DNA of 64,000 nt from Echinometra lucunter (taxonomy: Eukaryota > Echinodermata > Echinoidea > Camarodonta > Echinometridae): assembly GCA_029962745.1 (NCBI GenBank), contig CM057152.1:27278507-27342506 (forward strand), given 5' to 3'. A model generated the notes under the pieces. The model was not told the DNA's origin and did not search any database. It saw only the letters and a program-made list of their open reading frames with translations. Shown in pieces: positions 1 through 10,536 of this stretch; position 1 is the stretch's first letter; each line of letters opens with the position of its first letter. The position numbers and the translations under genes were made by a program.

Positions 1-2
1 CC

Positions 3-137
3 AGCTACAACCCATCCAAGTGCCCACGAGACATTGGTCGTCTCCTGCGGGATGTCGTTCTCATGGGGCATCGGTCTCTTGACCTGCTGGTCTGGTGGAA
101 AATCCCCTCTAAATCACCTTGTGGTAACTCTCCATAG
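3..137 (+). other. open stretch at left edge, possible 3' exon
   Basis: Reading from base 3 the plus strand is open for 44 codons to a TAG at 135-137, with a protein-like composition (for example RDIGRLLRDVVLMGHRSLD). It could be the last exon of a gene that begins left of the window, but no family is recognised, the stretch is short, and the acceptor would lie outside the window. Treat it as unproven. Confidence 0.15.
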
Positions 138-183
138 GTGGTAACTAAGATTTGTTTTGGCAACAGTTATTGATCGGCGTCAA

Positions 184-540
184 TTTTGTGCACAGACCGA
201 ATTCTGAACTTCAATTCTGGAATCAAACAATTAGGCCTACTTTACCCCAGCTAACCCGAAACCTCAACTCAACTTAAATCCAAAATTGCAACCCTCTCTT
301 TGACGAGGTAAGGCCACAGGCAAAAATGTCGACTATCAGAGATAAAGCATAATACGATCCATTTTTGTGCACAGACCGAATTCTGAACTTCAATTCTGGA
401 ATCAAACAATAGGCCTACTTTACCCCAGCTAACCCGAAACCTCAACTCAACTTAAATCCAAAATTGCAACCCTCTCTTTGACGAGGTAAGGCCACAAGCA
501 AAAATGTCGATATCAGAGATTAGGCATAATACGATCCCCT
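184..540. repeat. 179-bp tandem direct duplication, two copies
   Basis: The block starting TTTTGTGCACAGACCGAATT at 184 is repeated from 363 with a constant shift of 179 bases and only a few substitutions or single-base indels. Both copies contain TAGGCCTA and end near ATACGATCC. The high identity indicates a recent local duplication. It lies just downstream (3') of the first receptor gene. No coding role is seen. Confidence 0.9.
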
Positions 541-584
541 CTATCATGTCTAGGTGAAAATATGAACCCGTCTCTACTACAATG

Positions 585-1601
585 TCATTGATATGAAATC
601 TTTATCTTTAGTTGCCTCTTGATTGCTTTCCTCAGTTTCACGTCGCTGATGACAAGGGTACCCACTTTACACAACCATAAAAAGTAAGAAAAATCATTGA
701 GACATGCGAGAGTGTAGTAATGTCCTTCTTTGACAGATTGTGGCAGGAATGCCATTATCACTGACACGACCAGCGTTACGAGTGCCGTTTTGACGAGGTA
801 GATGACATTTAAAAGACCTCTGAGTCTTGTCTTTCGATCGCGCTCTTCGTCACCAGAGTCGTCCGGTTCTCCTTCAGCGGCGCCGGTTCGGGCGAGGTGT
901 GGAAAGGCCACTGCTCCAACCTGACGATTCAACCGCGATTGCTTGACGGCTATGGAAATAAGCACGCAGTTTAGCGCAACTGTCATGACGTTTGGCAATA
1001 CAATGAAACACAACAACATCTTTACGTATATGGGCGTTGTTTTGGTTGCCACTACATGTACACTATCCGATATCGAACAAACAACAAGACCAGTGAAGGG
1101 AAAATTAGAGATAGGTAGATCGCAAATTGCATTAAGAGACAGTATGCCACAAACCAGCAGAAGGTAAATGGTTTTCCGCGGTGTTACTAGATGGAAGTAT
1201 CTCAGAGGGTATTTGACGAAAATTAACTTATTCAGGGCTGTGGTGAAAAGCAGCCAAGAAGACATGTTAAAACTTAACAAATATAAGAAATGAAAAGATT
1301 GGCAAACCTTTGGGTTAAGATTAAAGTTAGATTGAAATGCATAAATAACTTCTAGAATGTAATAAGCAGTGGCTGACGCAATGTCGATAGATGCAAGGCT
1401 ATTGTAGAGAATTTTTCCAATATGCGTGGACTCGAGAACATGTTCGCGTGAAAGAGCAAGGATTATGAGACTGTTCAGAATCGCTAAAATCACGAAACAA
1501 AACGTCGAAAACACAAAACGAACTATGATTATCGTATGAAAAGGTTCCTCTTGAAGTACGTTTTCAACTGAGAAGTTGCTTAATATTATACTGTCACCCA
1601 T
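585..1601 (-). CDS. intronless divergent rhodopsin-family GPCR (338 aa)
   Basis: Single-exon seven-transmembrane receptor, expected at the plasma membrane; ligand unknown. N-glycosylation sequon at N9. TM1 carries the family Asn (N43), TM2 carries LASID with D73, and C100 with C175 can form the TM3-ECL2 disulfide. The DRY position after TM3 reads N124-K125-L126, followed by the usual PLRY of loop 2, so the key Arg is replaced by Lys. The TM4 Trp, the TM6 CWxP and the TM7 NPxxY are not recognisable. The third loop (about 222-260) is acidic and basic-rich, and a short Lys/Arg-rich tail follows TM7. It is clearly paralogous to the receptor at 8148-9134 but much more divergent than the recent copies further right. 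Intronless, fast-evolving clusters of this kind are known from sea urchins (the surreal-GPCR expansions); assignment to that group is inference. The start at 1601 is the first Met and gives a normal short N-terminus. Confidence 0.85.
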   Translation of the reverse strand: MGDSIILSNFSVENVLQEEPFHTIIIVRFVFSTFCFVILAILNSLIILALSREHVLESTHIGKILYNSLASIDIASATAYYILEVIYAFQSNFNLNPKVCQSFHFLYLLSFNMSSWLLFTTALNKLIFVKYPLRYFHLVTPRKTIYLLLVCGILSLNAICDLPISNFPFTGLVVCSISDSVHVVATKTTPIYVKMLLCFIVLPNVMTVALNCVLISIAVKQSRLNRQVGAVAFPHLARTGAAEGEPDDSGDEERDRKTRLRGLLNVIYLVKTALVTLVVSVIMAFLPQSVKEGHYYTLACLNDFSYFLWLCKVGTLVISDVKLRKAIKRQLKIKISYQ

Positions 1602-2029
1602 CTCTAATACACGTTCGTGAAGGCTTTCTGAAGACTGCTGGACTAAAATGATAAAATATTAAGATAACCTTCAAACGACTATTAAATGAGGGCAAAGTAG
1701 AATTTCTCTTGTTGTTCAATCTCGTCAGCAAATAACAAAGCTGATGGTTGACCATCTGAAACTCGACAGTGCCTTCAGATCCCGGCTTCAGATCAATAAG
1801 GAATCCAGGTGTCACGTTCTATTTTTACTGACACGGAGCAGCATCACATCAAATCTGTACCAAAAATGCTTTTGTCTACGAATACGTGTTGTTTGGAAAA
1901 TCTGCGAGCGTGTTACCAGGGATGTCACTGCAAATGATGTTGTGAGAACTCAACTTGGTATGTGCAGCTCAGTTTCATAGGATGGATCGAGTCATCATCA
2001 ACTGCACAGTTTGCATCCATTGCTAAACA

Positions 2030-2380
2030 TGGCTACAATGAGTGCAATCTTCACTGGCAGCCAGTTAATCAAAGGATTGCCTACAAAATTAAGTCTTTTA
2101 TTTTAGAGCGAGAGAGAGAGAGAATTCGCTGTTAGATCTCAATTCTGCGTCTTAGAGCTCCTAAAGTACAAACGAGAACAGTCCAAAATCCTCCGACCGA
2201 ACCGCTTTGACAGAATTCTTAACTACCCAGTTTAAGGTGACAGATCCTTCCACTTCTCTGGATCAAAACATAAACATTTTTACAGTTTTCCACAATCTAT
2301 AGGAAAGGCTGAGTCTCTTTCAATAGTTGTACGTCAAGTCTAAAGACCTATCTCTTCTGTACTGCGACATCATAATTGCG
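2030..2380 (+). mobile_element. decayed LINE fragment, RT C-terminal region
   Basis: In one plus frame the sequence reads LHWQPVNQRIAYKI, the conserved tail signature of non-LTR reverse transcriptases (family form LHWLPVxxRIxYKI). It is followed by a (GA)n interruption and then GDRSFHFSG, matching the usual GDRxF motif, with several stops and frame changes. Only the 3' end of the element is present. It is dead and truncated at its 5' side. Confidence 0.6.
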
Positions 2381-2867
2381 GAAAAGGAAACTTTCAGGGG
2401 AATAAGGGAAATAACTCTCTCCTATTCGGAAATATTAAGGAGTGACTGAAAAACGTGAAGATCAAAGTGAAAACAAGTGTTGAACAAGAAGAAGCAATCT
2501 TCATGACAATATTTCATTCTATAGCCATGTAGCAGTGTAACACCACCGTGTTTTATTGAACAATAAATGCAATATTAAACGTGACGTTTACTGAAGCTAA
2601 TAATGTTCAGATAGACGAATTCGCATAAAGCTCATTATGTCATCTACTGACAGTGTCAGGGAGAAGAACTTCTGTCTTTTGTCCAGTGTAAGTGAAGAGT
2701 GAATCGCTCTTAATTAGTTTGGTAAGTCGAATGGCATGATGATAGACATGTAAGGACTAATGATGCAAAGGAAATTTCCATTTAAACTTCCTAATCATCG
2801 GAGCGCTTGATTGCCTTTTTCATGCAGTACTTGATGTGATTTGATATCGTGATTTATGAGGTTTCTA

Positions 2868-3612
2868 TAAGTTTTCCCTCCCATTTTCGTCATCTGTTCA
2901 TTCAAGTTCATCCATTTTCAGTTCAATTTCGTCCGCAAAAACTTACTGCGTTCCAATCCTAGGTTCAATTTCGTTAAAATGTCGTTCATATGAATTCGTC
3001 TTTGGTCAACCAAATTTTAAAAATCAGCATTCAAATTCGTCCAGTGTCACTGAAATTCGTCTCTGCCGCTGGGGGAGGAAGGAATGTTCGGATTAATTTC
3101 GTCAATTTTTTCAAGCAAATTCATCGTTTTGTCATTCGAATTCGTCAAGTGTTATATTGGTCTTTAAATTGAGGGTTTAACCAGCCCAGGTCTTTAGTCA
3201 TTTTTCTTTCTCGTGATAGAATTTGATTTTTGCTACTTTTCTTTGAAAAAAATAAATGATTATAATAACGTGGAATGTTATATCATTCAAAACAATTTCG
3301 TATGATACACCTCCCACACGCTACGTGTCTTGTGACAGGTTTCATTTTCTGTCAGTAGACCGTATATCCGGGTGAGGAATTTGAATGAATCTTTGAAGAA
3401 AACGAATGCCAAAAGACGAAATTGATTTTGCTGTCTCTTGCCCAGCTACTGTGACCGACGAATCTGAATTTCTATTGACGAAAATAAGTTACAAAGCACG
3501 AAATTGAATGACGATGTTTCAAAATTGATCGACGGAAGACGAAATTGAAACAAGCATTCCACAGGGCCAGAGACGAAATTGAATGAAGACATGACGAAAA
3601 TGGGCGTGAAAA
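2868..3612. mobile_element. foldback element with TTCAATTTCGTC internal repeats
   Basis: The ends form an inverted repeat: CCCATTTTCGTCAT at 2880 is mirrored by ATGACGAAAATGGG ending near 3604, and similarity runs outward (AGTTTTCC against GGTTTTCA) and inward (TTCATTCAA). Between 2880 and 3160 a degenerate 11-12 base motif (TTCAATTTCGTC) recurs many times. Between about 3400 and 3600 its reverse complement (GACGAAATTGAA) recurs. This is the architecture of a foldback transposon, with arms built of short tandem repeats. No transposase is encoded. Confidence 0.6.
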
Positions 3613-3639
3613 CCTATATTATACAGGGCGTATATAATA

Positions 3640-3845
3640 TAGTTGATAAAACTAATGGTATGGGGACGTGTTAACTCTTTGGCTTTATTGCGTCCCCGTA
3701 AAAAACAAAAAACAAACAACAAACAAACAAACAAACTAACTAACTAAAAACTATTGGTATGGGGACATAGGGTTAGGGTTATGGGGACATTTTGATGTCA
3801 TAGAACAAAGAATGTCCCCATAGCAATGTGTTTATAGAAATATAT
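3640..3845. repeat. GGGGACAT palindromic repeat, possible MITE
   Basis: TATGGGGACA occurs around 3659, 3757 and 3780 and its complement TGTCCCCATA around 3813, with an (AAAC)n stretch between. The arrangement suggests one or two nested short inverted-repeat elements. Boundaries and target duplications are not clear. Confidence 0.35.
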
Positions 3846-4330
3846 AAACACGTTACACATTTGAAAAATCTATTACAAGTACGTTTCCAAATAGCCTATC
3901 CAGAGGATGTTTTCATGTCGATAAATGCCCAAGAGTCTCTCCTATCAAGTGCCATCAACAAAACAATTTTTTGTTCACGCTTGCGCGAGCACTGAATTTT
4001 GTCCAGTGTGTGAAAAATGACTTGCGCCAAATTGAAAGAAGAGGGAAAATTAAATCAGCACTCTGAATAAATGCTCCCAATCAAACAAATGGCTTTTTTT
4101 CATACATTTATGATTATGTTATGATAGTCTAGGAATTTTCTGTCAATGTTCTATCCTAAGTTTAATCATTTCATTGTCTTACGCATGGACGAGAATGAAT
4201 AATGTGTAGCCTAATTACTTTAGATCTTTTTCATGGATCCTACCATGATCTTTTTGAAGCACAGTATTTACAATTCACAGACACATCAAATCCAGATGCC
4301 AGTCATTTAGTCAAGAAGAAAAGTATCAAA
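3846..4330. other. intergenic, nothing recognised
   Basis: AT-rich sequence with no open frame that looks conserved and no structured repeat beyond short homopolymers. The word GTGAAAAATGACTTGCGC near 4011 reappears inverted around 4658-4676, suggesting an old inverted-repeat element spanning about 3960-4720. Confidence 0.3.
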
Positions 4331-4339
4331 TTAATACTT

Positions 4340-4560
4340 CTCCAAATCAATCAATCCGTCAAAAATCGATCAATAAACAATCAACCCATCAATACTTCAA
4401 CTGATAGACCAATCAGTCAGTCAGTCAATCAATCAATCAATCATTCAACCATTCAGCATGTCCAGCCGGCCAGTCAATCAGTAAGGTAAGCAGTTAATCA
4501 GGAATCAATTAATCAATCATTTAATCAGTTAATTTCTTAAACCATCGATCAGTCAATCAA
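4340..4560. repeat. imperfect (CAAT/CAGT)n tetranucleotide tract
   Basis: About 220 bases of TCAATCAATCAG-like tetranucleotide repeats with point variation. Open frames here are repeat artefacts. Confidence 0.8.
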
Positions 4561-5014
4561 CTACAAAGTCTGGTATCTTTGAGTCAAAGAGCATTTCTTT
4601 GAATGGGAGTATTTATTCGGACTGCTGGTTTAATGTCCCTCTTCTTTCAATTTAGCGCAAGTCATTTTTCACACTCTGAACCAAAATAGTCGGTGTTCGC
4701 CCAAGCGTGAACGAAAATTGGTTTTGTTGGTGCCACTAAGATAGATAAGACTATTGGACATCTACCAACATGAAAAAATAAATAAATATTTTGAAATGTA
4801 ATTTTGACAGGATTTTCAGAAATGTAACTTTTTTTGATACGCACTGTGTATGTCTCTGACTGTCTGTGCAGAGTAAGCTTTTAAAAATATCTTTAATCAT
4901 TACAGTTTTTTGCTTTAAATACTGTAAATGAGTTGAGTTACCACTGTATATCTAAGCAATGCCCAAATTATTCTATTTTCACACAAGTTAAAGCTCTACA
5001 TAAGAAGTAACCTT

Positions 5015-5265
5015 GGATGGTTTAATTCAAATTCAAATTCGTATTATCCAGTTCCAACATAACGAAAAGAAATACGATGGAATTAAAATTAGATATAATT
5101 ACAGAAAAGATGAAATGATATATACACATATTCATTTCTTTTTATTGATAACTACACATAAATAAATTATCAAAAGAAATTCTTAAATTTTGTGAAAACG
5201 GAGGGATTCACTATAAAGCAGTGCTTGTAATATGTGGATCAACCAGAAAAAATAAAACTAATTAG
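5015..5265. repeat. dispersed repeat, copy A (related to 48825-49065)
   Basis: The segment ends with GGAGGGATTCACTATAAAGC AGTGCTTGTA followed by a GTGGATC motif. A diverged sister copy with the same end and a similar TTCAA-rich start lies at 48825-49065 inside intron 10 of the hydantoinase-like gene. It looks like the 3' end of a LINE or SINE family. No coding part remains. Confidence 0.5.
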
Positions 5266-6120
5266 AGACTGAAAATGCCCCGGTTTTCTATTTATGCGGC
5301 CCAAAAGGCCAAATTGTGGAAAGGCCCATATAGATATGGAAACTAGAAATATGCGTTATAAAGCAAATTCAATTATTAATTTTTCGAGGTGATTGATATG
5401 AAAATGTTTATATGTAAATATGTAAGGATTAACAATTTGCAAAATTTGTAATAATTTTTTGAGAATTGAAGTTCGGTGATTTCATACGCGAATATAAACA
5501 CAAGAGAATTATTACAAGTGTGATAAATTCTGAGTAATAAAGGAGTACGTGTAATTGATGAAATGCATGGTATCAAAATATGCGGGTGTTTTTTTTTATA
5601 TCGAAAAGCCGTAATTTCACTGAAAATGAGGTTTTGGAGTCGATGGGAGGCTAAGTTCCATAAGAAAATGGACTATCGCCTATAAGCGGTAGAGTAACTG
5701 GCAAGTATCATCCCCACTTTAAAAAAAAATAGTGCGCAAAAACTGTCGCGGTTTCCTTCTTTTCTTTTCATTTCTGAGGGGATTTAAAGGTGTGTATACG
5801 ATGTCACCTTGTCTCTTCGATGCTATACTATTCTTCTACTCGCATTTAAGCGTCTTGACCAATGCCGGTTATAATGAAAGGAAATTGGTTTGCACCTTGT
5901 TTCTCTATCTAGTCATAAAATTGTAGTAATATTACTGCGAGGAGTCGAGCGGCAAGATGACCCCCCAAATTTTTTTTTTTAGGAGACAATGGCCTGTGAC
6001 CAAAAGCCTATCCCTATCATGAGAAAGTAAGATACCGATAAAATGTACGTTACTAAAAAATCATAAGAATGGGGTAACAATACACTAGAACCTGTTCTCA
6101 GTATTTCGAAAGTCTATTTT
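5266..6120. other. intergenic, nothing recognised
   Basis: Short open frames on both strands show no domain, no splice context and low complexity. No RNA gene or clear repeat boundary was seen. Confidence 0.3.
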
Positions 6121-6129
6121 TCACGCTCT

Positions 6130-6800
6130 CTTGCTCATAAAATCTAGAAACAATCTATATTTTCCAGCAGCAAGCACTCTTATTTGCTCAGCATCATGTC
6201 CGAATATCGTAATATTTTTGCAGCGAGGTGTCCAACTATCCTCGAATTCTATTATCAAAATCATCTAGTTTATTTTAGTTACAATTCTAAGTTTGAAAGA
6301 AAATACATTTTTTTGGCCAGTAGCTCGCTTCGCTCGCTCATATGGCAACAGCATGGTTTGCGATGGCAAGCAACGAGCTAAATAGCGTCATAATATTCGA
6401 CCTAGATATCTTTGAGGCGTTCACCGCTTTAATAATACAGGATATTTTGGGAAGACAAACGAATTAGGCATGCAATGCAGTTGACCAATTATGTAATGTA
6501 GATATGTTATAGGCCTACAGTGTATTTTGATGATGAAATAATAATTTATCATCGAAAGAGTGTGTTTTTCTTCTCTCGCTTCGCTCGCTCGTAATATTAG
6601 AAACAGGGTGGTTTGGGATAGTTAACAATGGGACCATCAAGGTGCTAAATAGAGTGCAGCGAGATTGCCAGATATAGTACTATTCAATTATCTTAGGCAC
6701 AGAGTGTGTTTTGATGACAAAATAACATTTCTTTTAGAGCAAGAACTTGGAATTTTTGGCTCGCTCGCTTCGCTTGCTCGGTTCATAATCTAAAAAGAAA
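6130..6800. repeat. degenerate about 200-bp modules with CTCGCTTCGCTCGCTC
   Basis: Three diverged modules each contain a TTTTGATGA(T/C)AAAATAA-like or GTGTGTTTT block and then the purine-poor word CTCGCTTCGCTCGCTC (near 6326, 6575 and 6757), followed by a run like ATCTAGAAACA or AATATTAGAAACA. Related words occur at 34250 and 42745. This is a noncoding repeat family of unknown type. Confidence 0.5.
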
Positions 6801-6884
6801 TGCATTTCTCCAAACTTAAAGAAGAAGAAGAAGAAGAAAGTCCCCTACTGTTTTTTTTTTTCAACATAATTATAGAGTACCTAA

Positions 6885-7110
6885 GGTTACATATATATAT
6901 ATATATACATGAGACAAAAAGGGTAAGGTACAAGATGACGCAGGTCTGTTGCTCATCATTATAATTTGTTATAATTTATTTTATTTATTTTGTTTCGTTT
7001 TGGGTTTTTTTACATAGCAAATAAATCTGATGAAGGCCTAGAGCCGAAAGCTTATCAATCTTGTGGTCCAGACCTGCGTCATCTTGTACCTTACCCTTCT
7101 TGTCTCACGT
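6885..7110. mobile_element. hairpin with hammerhead-like core, Penelope-type remnant
   Basis: A nearly perfect 39-base inverted repeat (GGGTAAGGTACAAGATGACG at 6921 and its complement ending near 7100) brackets CTGATGAAGGCC..GCCGAAAG at 7027-7051. CTGATGA, a short GGC/GCC stem and GAAA are the parts of a hammerhead ribozyme core, although one extra A precedes the stem. Hammerhead motifs are a known feature of the terminal repeats of Penelope-like retroelements. Flanking (TA)n tracts agree with such an insertion. Confidence 0.45.
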
Positions 7111-7154
7111 ATATACATATAAATGGTACAACCGGCTGGTACAGACATTCAAAC

Positions 7155-7169
7155 CTCTCTCGCTATATA

Positions 7170-7209
<40 letters not shown>

Positions 7210-7212
7210 TAT
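7155..7212. repeat. (TA)n microsatellite
   Basis: About 55 bases of alternating TA with a few G or C interruptions, flanking the Penelope-type remnants on both sides. Confidence 0.9.
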
Positions 7213-7551
7213 AATTGTGACTGAAGAAAGAGGCGGCGGGACGTTGCAAGTATGTTCACTCTGCCTCTATTATCATGATTATACCGAGCTTTCGACCCTG
7301 TGACAGGTCTTCCTCAGGGCTTGAGATACAAAACAAAAATTAACCAGTTGCAAGCATGCAACAAAACAACGAAATTAAAACAGCATTATAAAACAAAATA
7401 CAAACGTAAATAACAGAAAACGGTGTTGGCAATTACACAGTCTTTTTAAGTTTCAGTTGAATTAAGATCAAAGTGTCAAAGCATACATACAAACAACAAC
7501 AAAAAAACATCCTTTTCTTTTTTTTTAAGAATAAAAAAGCATAAGTCAATA

Positions 7552-7625
<74 letters not shown>

Positions 7626-7745
7626 TTATTGGTATCCGTGGAGCCCTTTTGCGCTTTTGCGCTCTCTGTGTTTGATACCGAATAAAATTTTCATCATTAC
7701 CTGATGAAGACCTATGGCGGAAAATTTGTAAAATTCTCGTCTGAC
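7213..7745. mobile_element. Penelope-type terminal remnants around (TA)n
   Basis: On the minus strand 7325-7280 reads CTGAGGAAGACC, a loop, GGTCGAAAGCTCGG. On the plus strand 7704-7726 reads CTGATGAAGACC then GGAAA. Both resemble the hammerhead-containing ends of Penelope-like elements, with GACC/GGTC able to pair in the first. They are separated by a (TA)n microsatellite at 7553-7622. No reverse transcriptase frame is left. Confidence 0.4.
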
Positions 7746-7920
7746 GGAATTTATTTATATATGTATAGATATAAAGTAAAGAAAATTAAAGTAACAAAAC
7801 AAAAAAGAAAATCACTGTAGCTGCTATTTAACAAAAAAAAAATGCATGATTAACAAAAGTAATCTTACATGTGGAAAGTAATAAAAGACAGGTGAAAGTA
7901 AAATATAAAGATATAAATCT

Positions 7921-9815
7921 GTGTTTAATAAGTATTTTGTAGCACATAGTCATGCTGTACTTCCTCTAGAAGTTACCTCTCATAGCCAACATATTTTCAT
8001 TGTCTATATTCATGCAACTTGGTCGTTTGTGCATGCAGATCCAGAGCTTCATCAAATTTTCAAGTAAAGTTTCGAGTTCAGCACGATATGAATGATGGAT
8101 CTGAGAACATGCTCAGGTGATCTTATCAATTAGTTCCTTCTGCCATATCAGCGACGTAGAATCTCAATCTTCAGTTTCTTCTTGACAGCTTTCCTAAGTT
8201 TCACATCGCTGATGATAAGGATGCCCATTTTACATAACCATAAAAAGTACGAAAAATCATTGACAAACACCATTGCAGCATAATTTATGGCTAACCTCAG
8301 ATAAAACTGTGTAAGTATTGACCACAAAAGTGACATAAGGAGCGAAAGAAATGCAGTATTCACTAGAAAAATGACGTTTAGGAGTCCTCTGATTTTATTA
8401 TTATTTGTGCCAGGGTCGGCATCTGGAGCGACGGGCCGAGGGTATTTCCTGGACTGCTTGAAAGCGATAGTAATGAGTGCGAAGTTCAAGGAAACGGTCA
8501 GGGTGTTTGGCACAGCAATAAAACCTAGAATCATGGCTATGTATGGCAGATGCGATTTTGAGTTATCTCTCAAATCTAGAAGGCCAGATAACGAGCATTC
8601 TTTCAGACTGGAAAAGGGAAAGTATTTGATAGGTTGAATAACAATTGTATTGAGTGAGAATAAACCGCACACAGTGAGCAGGCAAACCGTTCTTTTTATT
8701 GTCACTAGATGAACGTACCTTAATGGATATTTGATGAAAAGGAACTTGTTCAAAGCAGTGGCAAACAGCAACCAAGCAGAAAAATTATACATTAACATGT
8801 ACAAGGAAATAAGTGACAGGCAAACTTCCTGGCTCGTTTGAAAAAGTTTCCCGGACAATGTGTACACAATTCTTATAATGTAATAATTAATCGCTAATAG
8901 CATATCAACTGATGCGAGGCTTCGGTACAGTACTTGTCCAGTCTGCGTGGACTCCAGGTCTCGGTCCCGTGCTAGAACGACGATGATGAAACTGTTCAAA
9001 GCCGCTTCGATCACGAAATAAATTGATGAACTAAAGAGAATTAACATATCAACCGTATTAAGGACGGGAGGAACGTCTGTTGCACTTGATGTGTATGAGG
9101 AGTAATTTGAACTTGTTTCGGCCATTCTCAACAATTTTCGCGATACCTATTAACTGGCAAATAATTAAGTGTACAGGGAAATGCGGGCTTGTTTCCTTCG
9201 TATATATTCCCGGTAGGAAGACAGTACGTCGATGAGATCAAATGGAATGATGAAGGTGTACAGACTGAAAAAAAATACATTTAGAGTACAACAGTCAACC
9301 AATATCCACCAAAGTTTGTACCCCTTGCTTGTAATTTACTGTGTGAGAAAGCTAGCTCAGCTCCAAAATGAAACCGAGTCCCAGAGTTGCGGGGGGGGGG
9401 TATTTTTTACATAACGTAGCCTACTACCTTCAGTCGCTGTAATATACCGTATTCCTTATCACATTGACATTTCCAACTGAATAACTGCTTGAATTTCCTG
9501 ACATTTCTTGTTAATATCCTTGTCATTTTCCGAGTGCGAAACGACGGTGAAGCTTTTGAGAGGTTCTCATTAATTATTGAAGCGTCTATTGTTCGGTATG
9601 GGGTAATGTAAATCAAGGACCACCGTAGCATCAAACAGTCATTTCCTGTAGGATGGTAGATTTCTATGCCTTTGAACATCAAATATGGTAGCATCGAAGC
9701 ACGATAAGAGTTTGCAGAATAAGGTGTGATTAGCATTTTGATTGACAGGAAGAATTATCACAGCACACAAAATGTAATTTCCTTACAGATGGACGTTGCA
9801 AACTCATTATGGCTA
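7921..9815. repeat. segmental duplication, left copy
   Basis: From GTGTTTAATAAG at 7921 through the GPCR gene and its 5' flank to about 9815, the sequence is colinear with 17161-19265. Shared landmarks include GTAGCACATA, TTCCCGGTAGGAAGACAG, GTCTATTGTTCGGTAT and AAACAGTCATTTCCTGTAGG. The left copy keeps the intact receptor; the right copy is disabled. Confidence 0.85.
8148..9134 (-). CDS. intronless divergent rhodopsin-family GPCR (328 aa)
   Basis: Intact seven-transmembrane receptor; ligand unknown. Sequon N10-Y-S in the N-terminus, N47 in TM1, LASVD with D77 in TM2, and C105 and C180 for the TM3-ECL2 bridge. N129-K130-F131 sits in the DRY position, followed by KYPLRY, with P209 in TM5, a charged third loop (about 226-249) and TM7 ending in SDVKLRKAVKKKLK. 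As in the receptor at 585-1601, the DRY Arg is replaced by Lys, and CWxP and NPxxY are absent, which suggests altered or absent canonical G-protein coupling. Met1 and Met4 are both possible starts; Met4 is the one retained in the duplicated copy. It is the likely parent or sister of the pseudogene at 17626-18590 and the fragment at 16322-16616, with near-identical stretches. Membership in the echinoderm-specific receptor expansions is inference from intronless structure and clustering. Confidence 0.88.
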   Translation of the reverse strand: MLRMAETSSNYSSYTSSATDVPPVLNTVDMLILFSSSIYFVIEAALNSFIIVVLARDRDLESTQTGQVLYRSLASVDMLLAINYYIIRIVYTLSGKLFQTSQEVCLSLISLYMLMYNFSAWLLFATALNKFLFIKYPLRYVHLVTIKRTVCLLTVCGLFSLNTIVIQPIKYFPFSSLKECSLSGLLDLRDNSKSHLPYIAMILGFIAVPNTLTVSLNFALITIAFKQSRKYPRPVAPDADPGTNNNKIRGLLNVIFLVNTAFLSLLMSLLWSILTQFYLRLAINYAAMVFVNDFSYFLWLCKMGILIISDVKLRKAVKKKLKIEILRR

Positions 9816-10459
9816 TAACGTGGGAACTAGTAATAGCTTACAGTGAGAACGGGGTAGAGAGTGCGGCCCCAAAAAGTGAACAGTTGGGAAAAAAGTCTTG
9901 CCATCTGAGCATTTCAAAATATTTTCATGAAATTTTCATACCTGTGGATAGCCCAGGGTCTCTTTAATGTCATCCAAAAAATCTCAAAAAAATTTACACC
10001 TGAGTGAACAGACATAACTTCTGTGAAAGGGTGCAAAATTTGAGCTTGACAAGAATTGGTATTTGTTCTGGTTAGTATTAGCGGGGCTGAGAGTAGTATA
10101 AACTCCGAAGGCTTAGAAATATTCACATTCTGATACCTTTACACATGTGTGTCGATTTCTATTCGTAGTTGGGGATGATTGGTGTATGTAAAAGCCTGTC
10201 ATCAGCTAGAAGCTTCTTCTCAGGAAGGCCGTGAACAATATTCATACATAACAATACATGAAATGACTATACAAACGAAACACATGAAATATTATTGGAG
10301 TTGCAATGAATAGAATATTAAAAACAAAAGCAAAAAGAACATGGATGGGGTTTATTTAAGTTGGCATAGAATTTGAACTTGAACTAGATTTGAACTAAAT
10401 TTCATCTATTAAAGATAGTAAAATTATGTTTTTTAAAGATGCAATCAGTTATAACATAA
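9816..10459. other. intergenic, nothing recognised
   Basis: No conserved frame or structured repeat was seen. Short AT-rich open frames only. Confidence 0.3.
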
Positions 10460-10536
10460 GGGAGTAACTTCCAGGGGGTAGTTGTCCTCGGGGGTAGTTT
10501 TCCGGCGATACTTTCCCAGGGGGTAGTTGTCCTTTA
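10460..10536. repeat. short GGGGGTAGTTGTCC repeat patch
   Basis: Three to four tandem-like copies of AGGGGGTAGTTGTCC(T) lie here. The unit resembles the 16-base unit GGGGGAGTTGTCCTCC that builds the arms of the foldback element at 29592-33426, so this may be a vestige of the same or a related family. Confidence 0.45.

Noticed and set aside
8371..8637. Plus-strand open frame opposite the GPCR, repeated at 17788-18108
   Set aside because: It is the antisense shadow of the receptor coding sequence, and its recurrence only reflects the duplication.
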